NCBI RefSeq assembly: GCF_900112135.1
Contig: NZ_FOLC01000001.1
Location: 124,001 to 188,000 of the forward strand
Length of the DNA: 64,000 nucleotides
Direction of reading: 5' to 3'
DNA from: Collimonas sp. OK412
GTDB lineage: Bacteria; Pseudomonadota; Gammaproteobacteria; Burkholderiales; Burkholderiaceae_D
Below the pieces are notes generated by a model that was not told where the DNA came from, searched no databases, and saw nothing but the letters and a program-made list of their open reading frames with translations. Positions 43,791-53,800 of the stretch are shown in pieces. The translations under genes were made by a program, and so were the position numbers. Position 1 is the stretch's first letter, and each line of letters starts with the position of its first letter.

Positions 43791-44036
43791 ATGCCTACCG
43801 AAACAATTGGTGAATATGAAATCGAATATTCCGGAATCCAGCTGCCCGACAGCGAAGACTGGGGCGCCAGCCTGGCGATCTATGGTCCGTCCTGCAATCC
43901 TATGCATAGAAACGATATCTTCCCGTCGCAGCGAGTGGCGGTCGATACGGTATTCCATACCGAGCAGGAGGCCGAGGCAGAAGCCCGCGTGTTCGCCATT
44001 TCGATGATAGAAAAAGGCAGGAAAAAAGAAACCTGA
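43791..44036 (+). CDS. Small conserved-looking protein of unknown function
   Basis: 81 residues: MPTETIGEYEIEYSGIQLPD, then WGASLAIYGPSCNPMHRND, then an acidic helix (TEQEAEAEARVFAISMIEKG) and a basic tail. No signal peptide or membrane segment. GGAG (43781-43784) precedes ATG 43791; the in-frame ATG further upstream at 43707 has no binding site. It sits 56 bp before gnd and may lead the gnd-pgm-glycoamylase operon. Function unknown. Confidence 0.75.
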   Translation: MPTETIGEYEIEYSGIQLPDSEDWGASLAIYGPSCNPMHRNDIFPSQRVAVDTVFHTEQEAEAEARVFAISMIEKGRKKET

Positions 44037-44092
44037 AAACAGGTTGATGTGAAAAATTCAGCGATACAGATTATTCAGCGAGGAGAGGCACG

Positions 44093-45127
44093 ATGCAGCT
44101 AGGGATGATTGGCTTGGGGCGCATGGGCGCCAACATGGTAAGGCGCCTGACCAAGGGCGACCATCAATGCGTGGTGTATGACCTGCACCAGGATGCGGTG
44201 CAGGCGCTCCTGCATCCGGGCGCCACCGGCGCCTCTTCGCTGCAAGACCTGGTCGGCAAGCTGAGCAAGCCGCGCGTGGTGTGGCTGATGCTGCCGGCTG
44301 CCGTGGTCGACGAAAACCTGGCCTTGCTGGCGCCTTTGCTGGAGGCCGGCGATATCGTGATCGATGGCGGCAATTCTTATTACCATGACGATATCCGGCG
44401 CGGCGCCGAACTCAAGGCGCGCGGCATCCATTACGTCGATGTCGGCACCAGCGGCGGCGTGGCTGGCTACGATCGCGGTTATTGCCTGATGATAGGCGGC
44501 GACAAGGAAGCGGTGCAGCACCTGTCGCCGATCTTCGCCACGCTGGCGCCCGGCGCCGGCGTCGCCAGCCCGACACCCGGCCGCAAGCAATCCGGCAGCA
44601 GCGCCGAGCAAGGCTACCTGCATTGCGGTCCGCAAGGGGCCGGGCACTTCGTCAAGATGGTGCACAACGGTATCGAATACGGCATCATGGGCGCTTACGC
44701 CGAGGGCTTGAACATCCTGCGCAACGCCAATGTCGGCAAGCGCAATCACGAAGCGGATGCGGAAACCACGCCGCTGCGCAATCCGGAGCACTACCAGTAC
44801 GAACTGGACCTGCCCGAGATCACCGAACTGTGGCGGCGCGGCAGCGTGATCGGCTCATGGCTGCTCGACCTTACCGCCGGCGCGCTGCAGCAGGATCCCG
44901 GACTGGATAACTACGCCGGCCGCGTCTCCGATTCCGGCGAAGGACGCTGGACGATCAATGCCGCTGTCGATGAAGCGGTGCCTGTGCCGATCCTGAGCGC
45001 CGCGCTGTTCACGCGTTTCAGTTCGCGCGGCGAAGGCGATTTCGCCGACAAGGTATTGTCGGCGATGCGCCAGGGATTCGGCGGGCACCTGGAAAAACCT
45101 GCCCAGCAACAGCAGCGGGAGGATTGA
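44093..45127 (+). CDS. gnd: 6-phosphogluconate dehydrogenase, decarboxylating (short type)
   Basis: Oxidises 6-phosphogluconate to ribulose-5-phosphate with CO2 release. 344 residues, the shorter GndA/YqeC-like type rather than the ~470-residue enterobacterial form. The N-terminal Rossmann motif is [12 protein letters not shown]. The substrate-binding [21 protein letters not shown] is present in two parts, and [10 protein letters not shown] carries the catalytic Lys. Followed by pgm 46 bp later. The short type is often NAD-preferring; cofactor not determined here. Confidence 0.93.
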   Translation: MQLGMIGLGRMGANMVRRLTKGDHQCVVYDLHQDAVQALLHPGATGASSLQDLVGKLSKPRVVWLMLPAAVVDENLALLAPLLEAGDIVIDGGNSYYHDDIRRGAELKARGIHYVDVGTSGGVAGYDRGYCLMIGGDKEAVQHLSPIFATLAPGAGVASPTPGRKQSGSSAEQGYLHCGPQGAGHFVKMVHNGIEYGIMGAYAEGLNILRNANVGKRNHEADAETTPLRNPEHYQYELDLPEITELWRRGSVIGSWLLDLTAGALQQDPGLDNYAGRVSDSGEGRWTINAAVDEAVPVPILSAALFTRFSSRGEGDFADKVLSAMRQGFGGHLEKPAQQQQRED

Positions 45128-45173
45128 TGGCGGCAATGCACAGGATTACTTACCATTGCCCAGGAAATTCAAG

Positions 45174-46841
45174 ATGAAAATAAGTCCCCTGGCCGGCAAG
45201 CCGGCCCCGTTATCGCTGCTGGTGGATGTACCGAAACTGGTCACCGCCTACTACACGAATGTTCCCGATCCGACGGTGCCCGAGCAGCGCGTGGCGTTCG
45301 GCACCTCGGGCCATCGCGGTTCTTCGTTCGACAACAGCTTCAACGAAGCCCATGTGCTGGCCATCACCCAGGCCATTTGCGCCTACCGCAGCAAGCAAGG
45401 CATCACCGGCCCGCTGTTCCTCGGCATCGATACCCATGCATTGTCGGTCCCGGCCGGCGCCAGCGCGCTGGAGGTGCTGGCCGCCAACGGTGTTGAGGTG
45501 ATGCTGGCGGAGAACGACGAATACACGCCGACGCCGGCGGTGTCGCACGCCATCCTGCGCTACAACAAGGGCCGCAGCAGCGGCTTTGCCGACGGCGTCG
45601 TGGTCACGCCGTCGCACAACCCGCCGCAAGACGGCGGCTTCAAGTACAACCCGCCCAACGGCGGCGCGGCCGATACCGACGTCACCGGCTGGATCGAGGC
45701 GGCCGCCAATGAATTCCTGAAAAGCGGCGGCGTCAAAAGAATGCCGGTGGCAAAAGCGCTGCAGTTGCCCACCACCCATCGCTACGACTATCTCACTACT
45801 TACGTCAACGAGCTCGACCAGGTGATCGACATGGCCGCGATCCGCAGCGCCGGCATTCATCTCGGCGCCGATCCGCTGGGCGGCGCCGGGGTCCATTACT
45901 GGCAACGGATCGGCGAGCGCTACAAGCTGAACCTGAGCGTGGTCAGCGACGAAGTCGATCCGACTTTCCGTTTCATGACCGTGGATTGGGACGGCCGCAT
46001 CCGCATGGATCCGTCGTCGTCTTACGCGATGCAGCGGCTGCTGGGAATGAGGGATCGTTACGACATTGCCTGCGCTTGCGATACCGACCATGACCGCCAC
46101 GGCATCGTCACCAAAAGCGCCGGCCTGCTGCCGGCCAACCACTATCTTGCGGTCGCCATCGACTATCTGTTCCAGCATCGTCCGCTATGGTCCACGGCGC
46201 CGCGGGTCGGCAAGACCATCGTCAGCAGCCAGCTCATAGACCGCGTCTGCGCCAGGCTGGGCCGCGAGCTGTATGAAGTGCCGGCCGGCTTCAAATGGTT
46301 CGCCGCCGGCTTGAATGACGGCTCGCTCGGCTTCGGCGGCGAAGAGAGCGCGGGCGCCTCTTTCCTGCGCCTGGATGGTTCGGCCTGGACCACGGACAAG
46401 GACGGCCTGGCGCCGGCCCTGCTGGCGGCGGAGATCACGGCGCGCATCGGCAGGGATCCGGGCGAGATCTACCGCAAGCTGGCCGCCGAGCTGGGCGATC
46501 CGGTCAGCACCCGGGTCGAAGCCAAGGCCACGCCGGCGCAGAAAAAGATGCTGTCGGCCTTGTCGCCGCAACAAGTGCAGTGCGATGAACTGGCCGGCGA
46601 GAAAATCCAGCGCATCCTCAGCAAGGCGCCGGGCAACCAGGCTTCGATAGGCGGACTGAAGGTGGTCACTGAAGGCGGCTGGTTCGCCGCGCGGCCGTCC
46701 GGCACGGAAGATATCTACAAGATCTACGCCGAGAGTTTCCACGGCGAAGACCACCTGCAGCGCATCGTGCAAGAGGCGCAGGCGATCGTCGATGCGACCC
46801 TGGCAGGCAGCCCGCAAGCATCGCCGACGGCAGTGACATGA
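45174..46841 (+). CDS. pgm: Phosphoglucomutase, alpha-D-glucose specific
   Basis: Interconverts glucose-1- and glucose-6-phosphate. 555 residues (E. coli Pgm 546). The phosphoserine loop is [11 protein letters not shown], the metal loop DTDHDRHG, the sugar-specificity loop [10 protein letters not shown] and the phosphate site [13 protein letters not shown] 45174 follows caggaaattcaag; an upstream TTG at 45156 is less likely. It overlaps the next gene by 4 nt. It could feed UDP-glucose for the nearby cyclic glucan synthase. Confidence 0.96.
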   Translation: MKISPLAGKPAPLSLLVDVPKLVTAYYTNVPDPTVPEQRVAFGTSGHRGSSFDNSFNEAHVLAITQAICAYRSKQGITGPLFLGIDTHALSVPAGASALEVLAANGVEVMLAENDEYTPTPAVSHAILRYNKGRSSGFADGVVVTPSHNPPQDGGFKYNPPNGGAADTDVTGWIEAAANEFLKSGGVKRMPVAKALQLPTTHRYDYLTTYVNELDQVIDMAAIRSAGIHLGADPLGGAGVHYWQRIGERYKLNLSVVSDEVDPTFRFMTVDWDGRIRMDPSSSYAMQRLLGMRDRYDIACACDTDHDRHGIVTKSAGLLPANHYLAVAIDYLFQHRPLWSTAPRVGKTIVSSQLIDRVCARLGRELYEVPAGFKWFAAGLNDGSLGFGGEESAGASFLRLDGSAWTTDKDGLAPALLAAEITARIGRDPGEIYRKLAAELGDPVSTRVEAKATPAQKKMLSALSPQQVQCDELAGEKIQRILSKAPGNQASIGGLKVVTEGGWFAARPSGTEDIYKIYAESFHGEDHLQRIVQEAQAIVDATLAGSPQASPTAVT

Positions 46842-48148
46842 TACGCAAAGCGCTGACAGAGACGGCCGAACTGGACCTGCTGCAGCGCGAATCATTCAGT
46901 TATTTCATGCATGAAACCAACCCTGAAAACGGGTTGGTGGTCGACAAGACAGCGCCCGGCTGGCCCGCCAGCATTGCCGCCGTCGGCCTGGCGCTGGCGG
47001 CTTATCCGGTAGCGGTGGAGCGCGGTTTCATCGGCCGGGCGGCAGCGCGCAAGCGGGTGCTGCAGACCTTGCGCTTCTTTTGGGATAGCCCGCAAGGGCC
47101 GGAACCGGATGCGACCGGCTACAAGGGTTTTTATTATCACTTCCTGCATATGCAAACCGGCCGCCGGGCCTGGCAATGCGAACTGTCCACCATCGACACC
47201 ACTTTTTTCCTGGCCGGGGCGCTGGCTGCGGGCGGCTATTTTGACGACGCGGCGAATGCCGATGAAGGCGAGATCCGGCGCCTGGCCGATGCACTGTATT
47301 TGCGCGTCGACTGGCAATGGGCGCTAGCCGGCGGCGGCGCGGTGTCGATGGGCTGGAAGCCGGAATCGGGTTTCTTGCCGAATCGCTGGGACGGTTATGA
47401 CGAAGCGCTGCTGCTGTATATCCTCGGGCTTGGTTCGCCGTCGCATCCGCTGCCCGCCGACAGCTATTGCGACTGGGCTTCCGCTTACCGGTGGCAGCAT
47501 AGCTACGGCATCGATTATTTCTATGCCGGCTCATTGTTCACCCACCAGCTGTCGCATATCTGGGTCGACTTCCGCGGCATCCAGGATGGCGCCATGCGGG
47601 CAAAAGGCATCGATTATTTCGAGAACAGCCGCCGCGCTACCCTGGTGCAGCAGCAATATGCGATCGCCAATCCGGGCGGATTTGCCGGTTATGGCGAATT
47701 TTGCTGGGGCATCACCGCCAGCGACGGCCCCGGACCAGCGATACTCGAGGTCAACGGCGCCAAGCGCGAGTTCTATGACTATGTGGCGCGCGGCGTGCCG
47801 CACGGTCCGGACGACGGCACGATTGCCCCGTGGGTGGTGGTGGCTTCGCTGCCGTTTGCGCCGGAAATCGTGTTGCCGACCATCGATTATTTCGTGCACC
47901 AGGTCGGCCTGAAAACCGGTAATCCCTATGGCTTCAAGGCTACCTTCAATCCCAGCTATCCGTGTAATTGCGCCAATCCCTACGGCTGGATATCGCCCTG
48001 GCATTTCGGCATCGACCAAGGGCCGATCATCCTGATGATAGAGAACTACCGCAGCGACATGCTGTGGCGCCTGATGCGCAATAACCCCTATATCGTGAAC
48101 GGTTTGCGGCGCGCCGGATTCAGCGGCGGCTGGTTAGCTGCGCAGTAA
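46838..48148 (+). CDS. Glycoamylase-like family protein (PF10091)
   Basis: 436 residues, a soluble (alpha/alpha)6-type protein related to the glycoamylase-like domain in cyclic glucan synthases. Family segments: [71 protein letters not shown], and [10 protein letters not shown]. No signal peptide is seen, so it would be cytoplasmic unless exported otherwise. ATGA overlap with pgm implies coupling. It probably hydrolyses a beta-linked glucan or glucoside; substrate not determined. Its 3'-end overlaps the convergent transketolase by 15 bp. Confidence 0.88.
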   Translation: MIRKALTETAELDLLQRESFSYFMHETNPENGLVVDKTAPGWPASIAAVGLALAAYPVAVERGFIGRAAARKRVLQTLRFFWDSPQGPEPDATGYKGFYYHFLHMQTGRRAWQCELSTIDTTFFLAGALAAGGYFDDAANADEGEIRRLADALYLRVDWQWALAGGGAVSMGWKPESGFLPNRWDGYDEALLLYILGLGSPSHPLPADSYCDWASAYRWQHSYGIDYFYAGSLFTHQLSHIWVDFRGIQDGAMRAKGIDYFENSRRATLVQQQYAIANPGGFAGYGEFCWGITASDGPGPAILEVNGAKREFYDYVARGVPHGPDDGTIAPWVVVASLPFAPEIVLPTIDYFVHQVGLKTGNPYGFKATFNPSYPCNCANPYGWISPWHFGIDQGPIILMIENYRSDMLWRLMRNNPYIVNGLRRAGFSGGWLAAQ

Positions 48149-50209
48149 GGCCAGCGCCCGCTGGCAGACGCTGGCTACGGTAAAGCCGTATTCGTGCATC
48201 ACCAGTTCACCCGCCGCCGAGGCGCCGAAGCGGTCCACGGCGAGCACGTCGCCGCGCGCGCCGACATAACGATGCCAGCCCTGCGCCACGCCGGCTTCCA
48301 CCGCCAGCCTGGCGCCGATCGCGGGCGGCAGCACCGTGTCGCGGTATGCCTGGGGCTGTTCATCGAACAGCTCCCAGCTCGGCATCGAAACGATCCGCAC
48401 CTGGATGTCCTGCGCCGCCATATGCTGGGCCGCTGCCACGATCAGCGCTACTTCCGAGCCGCTGGCGATCAGGATCAGGTCGGGCTTGCCGCCGGCAGCG
48501 TCGGCCAGGATGTAGGCGCCGCGCTGCAGTTCTTCCGCCCCGGCAAATCGTGTGCGATCCAGGGTAGGGAGATTCTGCCGTGTCAGCACCAGCGCCACCG
48601 GCCGTTGATGCGACTGCACCGCTACCCGCCAGGCCGCTGCCGTTTCGTTGGCGTCGGCGGGACGCAGCACCACCAGGTTGGGCAGCGCGCGCAAGCTGGC
48701 CAGCTGTTCCACCGGCTGGTGGGTGGCGCCGTCTTCGCCCAGGGCGATGCTGTCATGGGTAAAAACATACACCACCTGCAGGCCCATCAGGGCGGCAAGG
48801 CGGATCGAGGGCCGCATGTAGTCGGAAAACACCAGGAAGGTGGCGCCGAACGGCAGCGTGCCGCCATGCGCCGCCATGCCGTTGATGATCGCGCCCATGG
48901 CATGTTCGCGCACGCCGAAGTGCAGGTTGCGGCCGCTGTAACTCCAGCCGCCGCCGTCGGAGCCCTGGCGGTCGCCGGCAATGATGTCGCCGGGCTCGAA
49001 ATCTCCCAGTCCTTTCAAGGCGGTGTAAGTCGACGGATCAAGGTCTGCCGAGCCGCCGATCAGCGCCGGCAGATGCGCGGCGATGGCATTCATGACCTTG
49101 CCTGACGCGGCCCGCGTCGCCATGCCTTTGGCGTCTGCCGGAAACGTTGGGATGCCGGCGTCCCAGCCTGGCGGCAGGCCAGCCTGGCCGCCCTGCATGA
49201 GCTGCTGCAGTTCCAGCGCAAGCTGCGGGAACTGTTGCCGGTAGGCGGACAATTTCTGGTCCCAGGCTGCTTCGGTTTCCTGCCCTGAGCGGCCGCCTTC
49301 AAGAAAGTGCGCGGCGGCCGCTTCGGGAATATAGAAAGAAGGCTGTTCAGGCCAGCCCAGCTTCTGTTTGGTCAGGCGCAGTTCTTCAACGCCGAGCGGC
49401 GAGCCGTGGGCTTCGAAGCTGTCTTGCTTGTTGGGCGAGCCGTAGCCGAGATGGGTGCGCACCAGTATCAGCGAGGGCCTGCCGGTCTCTCCGCGGGCGG
49501 CGTCCAGCGCCCGCGCTATGGCCGCCAGGTTATTGCCGTCCTCCACCGTTTGCGTATGCCAGCCATAGGCATCGAAGCGCTGTGCGCGATCTTCGCTGAA
49601 GGTAATGTCGGTGCCGGCGGACAGCGTCACCCGGTTGTCGTCGTACAGGTAAATCAGTTTGCCCAGCTGCAGGTGGCCGGCCAGCGAAGCGGCTTCCGAG
49701 GCAATCCCTTCCATCAGGTCGCCGTCGCTCACGATGCCGTAGGTGAAATGATTGACGATGTCGAGGTCGCCGCGGTTATAGCGTGCGGCCAGGTTGGCTT
49801 CCGCCATTGCTATGCCGACGCCGTTGGCAAAACCCTGTCCCAGCGGGCCGGTGGTAACCTCGACGCCCGGCGTCAGGCCGCGCTCAGGATGGCCTGGCGT
49901 ACGGCTTCCCCATTGGCGGAACTGCTTGATTTGCTCTAGCGGCAGGTCGTAGCCGCTGAGATGCAGCAAGCTGTACAGCAAGGCCGAGCCATGGCCTGCC
50001 GACAGGATGAAACGGTCGCGGTCGAACCAGTGCGGGTGGGCGGGGTGGTGCTTGAGGAACTGCGTCCACAAGACATAGGCCATCGGCGCTGCGCCCAGCG
50101 GCAATCCTGGATGGCCGCTGTTGGCTTGCTGTACGGCGTCTACCGACAGGAAGCGCAAGGTGTTGATGCATAAATCGTCGAGTGCGGAAGCGGGAAGCGT
50201 TGAGCTCAT
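48134..50209 (-). CDS. tkt: Transketolase
   Basis: 691 residues. It transfers two-carbon units in the pentose phosphate pathway using TPP and Mg2+. The TPP motif is [20 protein letters not shown], with the DN pair in LYDDN. The N-terminal [13 protein letters not shown], the VREHAMG glutamate region and [20 protein letters not shown] are as expected. Length is slightly above E. coli Tkt (663). ATG 50209 has AAGGAGT upstream. It is convergent with the gnd-pgm-glycoamylase operon, to which it belongs metabolically. Confidence 0.96.
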   Translation of the reverse strand: MSSTLPASALDDLCINTLRFLSVDAVQQANSGHPGLPLGAAPMAYVLWTQFLKHHPAHPHWFDRDRFILSAGHGSALLYSLLHLSGYDLPLEQIKQFRQWGSRTPGHPERGLTPGVEVTTGPLGQGFANGVGIAMAEANLAARYNRGDLDIVNHFTYGIVSDGDLMEGIASEAASLAGHLQLGKLIYLYDDNRVTLSAGTDITFSEDRAQRFDAYGWHTQTVEDGNNLAAIARALDAARGETGRPSLILVRTHLGYGSPNKQDSFEAHGSPLGVEELRLTKQKLGWPEQPSFYIPEAAAAHFLEGGRSGQETEAAWDQKLSAYRQQFPQLALELQQLMQGGQAGLPPGWDAGIPTFPADAKGMATRAASGKVMNAIAAHLPALIGGSADLDPSTYTALKGLGDFEPGDIIAGDRQGSDGGGWSYSGRNLHFGVREHAMGAIINGMAAHGGTLPFGATFLVFSDYMRPSIRLAALMGLQVVYVFTHDSIALGEDGATHQPVEQLASLRALPNLVVLRPADANETAAAWRVAVQSHQRPVALVLTRQNLPTLDRTRFAGAEELQRGAYILADAAGGKPDLILIASGSEVALIVAAAQHMAAQDIQVRIVSMPSWELFDEQPQAYRDTVLPPAIGARLAVEAGVAQGWHRYVGARGDVLAVDRFGASAAGELVMHEYGFTVASVCQRALALLRS

Positions 50210-50620
50210 TCGGCAACTCCTTCAGGGGGAATGTTGCAAGGGAATGGTGCAAAGGAATACTGCGCGCGCATAAAGAAAGGTAACACCCTTTGCGGCGTTC
50301 TTCACCGGTTTAATGTAACTGACAATAGCAGAGGAATTGGGCAGGGTGGTGCTGGTATGTTTCCCGACCGCCAGCCCCGGTAGTCCGATATTTACACCCA
50401 CGTCCTCCAGTGAAACTGTTTGTCAGGCAGTCCCCTCTTCAAAGCGCGCAGCGTACTTATCGCTAAGCTTAAACCGCCAGGCTTCGGAGGCCGGGCAGGG
50501 AAGATGGAACTACTGTAACCAGGAGTTGGGCATTTATCTGTTCGCTGACTAACATAGGGAAATTATATTTCTTGCATCATCGCGGAACACGCTCACTGAA
50601 TGCAATGCGGCAAACGAATT
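50210..50620. other. 411-bp region between the Tc locus and tkt
   Basis: It must hold the tkt promoter and the end of the Tc transcript (both read on the minus strand). I see no clear intrinsic terminator after 50621, no copy of the shared palindrome, no RNA gene and no convincing ORF. Confidence 0.55.
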
Positions 50621-50890
50621 TCAAGGTTTCTTCGGCAGTTTGCGCGGTGTTTTTTTTATCTCCCCGGTTTTCCCGGTTGTCTCGTCCAGATGCTCGGTAT
50701 CCTTGTCCGCGTGCTCGATGACGGCGATGAATCCGGTTCCCTGCGCGTAAAGGACCTGCCTGAGCTCGAAGACGAATTCATCCTCGACCATGCGGTTCAG
50801 GTCTTGCTCCAGGGCCGCCAGGCTCACGCCGACGACGAACCGGTATTTTTTCACGATGGCCTCGGTCGGGCCTGGGGTCTTAGCACGCAT
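50621..50890 (-). CDS. Small orphan protein coupled to the TcA gene
   Basis: 89 residues starting MRAKTPGPTEAIVKKYRFVV, then a mixed alpha/beta-looking middle with LRQVLYAQGTGFIAVIEHAD, and a Lys/Pro-rich tail (KKTPRKLPKKP). No signal peptide or membrane segment. ATG 50890 overlaps the TcA stop by 11 nt (ATGCGTGCTAA), so translation is probably coupled; the in-frame start at 50944 lies inside tcA and is less likely. Function unknown. Position after TcA suggests a Tc accessory protein (chaperone, release or immunity factor), which is speculation. Confidence 0.7.
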   Translation of the reverse strand: MRAKTPGPTEAIVKKYRFVVGVSLAALEQDLNRMVEDEFVFELRQVLYAQGTGFIAVIEHADKDTEHLDETTGKTGEIKKTPRKLPKKP

Positions 50891-53800
50891 GGGATTCTTC
50901 CTTTGCCTGAGGCATGGTTGCGCAGCATTCGCAAGCGGCCTCATAGCGGCACAGCATGAAGGCGCGTGTCATTTTCCTGGCGTGGCGGTTGACGCTCAGC
51001 GTCAGGGAACGGTGCTTGTGGCAGCTGTCTATGGGACCGATGTCGACCTCGGCGACACCGTGATACAGCTTGGGCCAGTCGGCGCTGGTCACGCAGGTGA
51101 TTTCAAGTTCGTCTTCATCGTCGCAGCCGCAGTCGTCGTCCGCATGGTCGACCGTCACTTCCAGCAGGTGGCTGTCGCGCAGGTCGGCATGCGTGCAAGG
51201 GCATCCTTCGATTTCCGGGCATTCCACCGCACAAGGCTCTTCCGTCTCGAACAGGATTCCCAGCTTGGTGATCTTCAGCACCGGATCGGCCGGCAGGAAA
51301 GGGAACAGCTTGCGCGTCAGCTGCACTTGCATGCTGCGTTCTCCTTCGCGGTTTTCGCGCGCGTTGCGGAATTGTTCCCAGGCGTCAGGGTAGTCCTTGC
51401 GCAGGTCGATCAGGATCCAGCCGTTGCCCGGCAGTTTCCGGCTGGCGCTGGCGCGCGCCGCCGCTCTCAAGGCATCGCCGCCTTCGCGCGTGGTGTAGTT
51501 CATGTGCATCACGACGTCGGTCAGGCTATCCATGTCGAAGTAATTATTCTCCGGCGGCATCTCGATGCGCCAGCAGCTGACTGCGCCGAGGTACTCGAAG
51601 GGGAGATGGCGTTCATCGCGAAAATTCAGCTCGAACAGGCCGGAATCGTTGCGTCCGCTGGATGTCGCGATGGCCTCGCGCGCGCCGTAGTGCCTGGTCA
51701 CGCGCGGGTCGTTGTGGCACGGTTCGTAGTGCTCGTGCGGCTGATGCTGGCAACCGCAGGCGTTGCGCGGCTGGCCGTGGCAGCAGGCGGTGGCCGGGCA
51801 CGGCAGGCAGGGGTCGGTCCTGGTGTGGCTGCTGAGCAAGGTCAGCCGGCAATGCACTCCCGTATAGGGGCCGGTGACGCAAGGAATGGTCAGGCTGACG
51901 TTCTTGATGCGGCGCAGGTACTGGCCTGGATAATCCATGTCGAACATCCACTCGGGAATGTCGATCTCGCAGCTTCCGGTGAGTTTCAGGCGCAGGAACT
52001 GCAGCGGAAAATGCAGGGACAGGGAGATGTGCTTGGTGAGCTCGTATTCGCGCCGGTTGCAATCGACATATTCGGCTTCCATGCGTTGCAGCCCAAGCTG
52101 CAGCCGGTCGCCTGCGAGCAAGCCTTCATGCAGGTTGTCCCAATGCTCGTTGCCGAGGAAGTTGCGCTGCGTGCAGCCTAGTTCGAAATTGAACGCTCGC
52201 TGCGCTTCGACGGCGAGGTGGCGCGCCAGTTCATAGGTTTTCCAATAGATGGCGGCGGTCTCCTTCTGCAGGTAGAGATAAAGTTCGTGGCTGGTGAACT
52301 TGTCGCGCAGCGCATCCAGCATTTCACGCGACTGCTCAAGCTGGTTCTGCTGGATATTCAGTTCTTCCAGCGCCATGCTGCGGCGCCGTTCGGCGCCCAG
52401 GATCTGGATTTCCATCTGTTCGATCTCGATGTCGAATATCTCGACCTGGTGCACCCAGTCGTCGAGACGGCGCTGCCAGCTGGCCTGGGTCAGGTCCAGG
52501 CTACCGTTGACGCTGGCGATCTCCGCGAATTCATTGGTAATGCGGGCGATGGCCTGGAACATTTCGCCGAGCTTGGTGCCCAGCGGCAGCCAGGTTTCTT
52601 CACAGGGGAACCCGACAAACAGGTCCGGTATCAGGCGCATGGCCTCGCCGGTAGCTTCGATCGGGATCGCCGAAGAACGCAGGTCGATGGAGGTATTGGT
52701 GTTGCTCTGGTAATTCAGTTCGCCGTTGTTGAGGCCGGTGTCGATCAGGTGTTTGTAATACAGCCGGTTGGACTGGTTGACTTCCTTGGTTTTTCCCAGC
52801 GCCTTGATTTGCCAGTCGGCGTCGCGCCACTGGTCTTGCCGCACCTTGATCGTCATGTCCGCCAGCTGCTGCTCATGCCTGGCCCGCATCGAAGCCAGGT
52901 ATTCGGCGTCGCCGCGGTCGAAGGCTGACAGCAGGGCGCCGCCCAGTTCACGCACCTTGGCAGCTGCTTCCTGGGCCTTCTGCGCCAGGAAGACAAAACG
53001 ATAGGGACTGTGCGGACGGCACCAGTCGCCATCGTCGCAGCAGGGTTCTGCTCCCGCATCGCAGACGTCGCGCTGCGCGGCCGGACCGCAGTCGCAGGAA
53101 TCTTGGCCCCAGTACGGCGGCCGGCAGTCGGCCGTGGCGTTGCGCAGGCGGGCGCCGCTCAGGCAGCGGTGCACCAGCGACAGCTGGTCGCCGACATGGC
53201 AATAAAGTTCCAGCAGGCGCGGATTGAGCGGCGGAATCTGGGGTTTGAAGGTGGCGACGCTTTGCGGCGCCGGCAGTTCGTGGCTGACGGCGCTGCGCGG
53301 ACATGGTCCGAGGATGCCGGCGGCGGTATCCAGGATCAGCCTTGCCTGTTGCGCGGCTTCCCTGGAATTTTGCCGCAGCAAGGCGCGCGACCACTCCACC
53401 AGTGTTTCGACGTAGTGCAGCAGGACGGCGCGGTTGCGCGCGGTTGCCGCGGAAATCGACGTGCTGTCGCAGCACATTGCAGATGGCAAGCGAGGGACAG
53501 CCGGCGTCGTCGTGCGGTCGGCAGGCGGCAGTTCCGATAAGGTTCCCGGAAAAATCGTTCCCGGGATGTTGCTGTCCGGCGGCTGGTTGGGGCGGGTATC
53601 CGTTGCACAATGGACCCAGCTGTTGTCGCTGCGCAGAGGATCTGCGACCAGCTGGTACCATTTCAGCGCCGGCTCGAAACGGCAATGGCAGCGCAGCACG
53701 CCGGCTACCGATACCGCCGGGCTGAACAGCGACTCAGGGAACAGGCGACCGCCCGGTTCCGCATACGCAAAATAGGGATAGGCCGGCAAGCCTGCCGGAT

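Noticed and set aside
50337-50552. 71-residue plus-strand ORF upstream of tkt
   Set aside because: No ribosome binding site, low-complexity Ser/Pro composition and no family resemblance.
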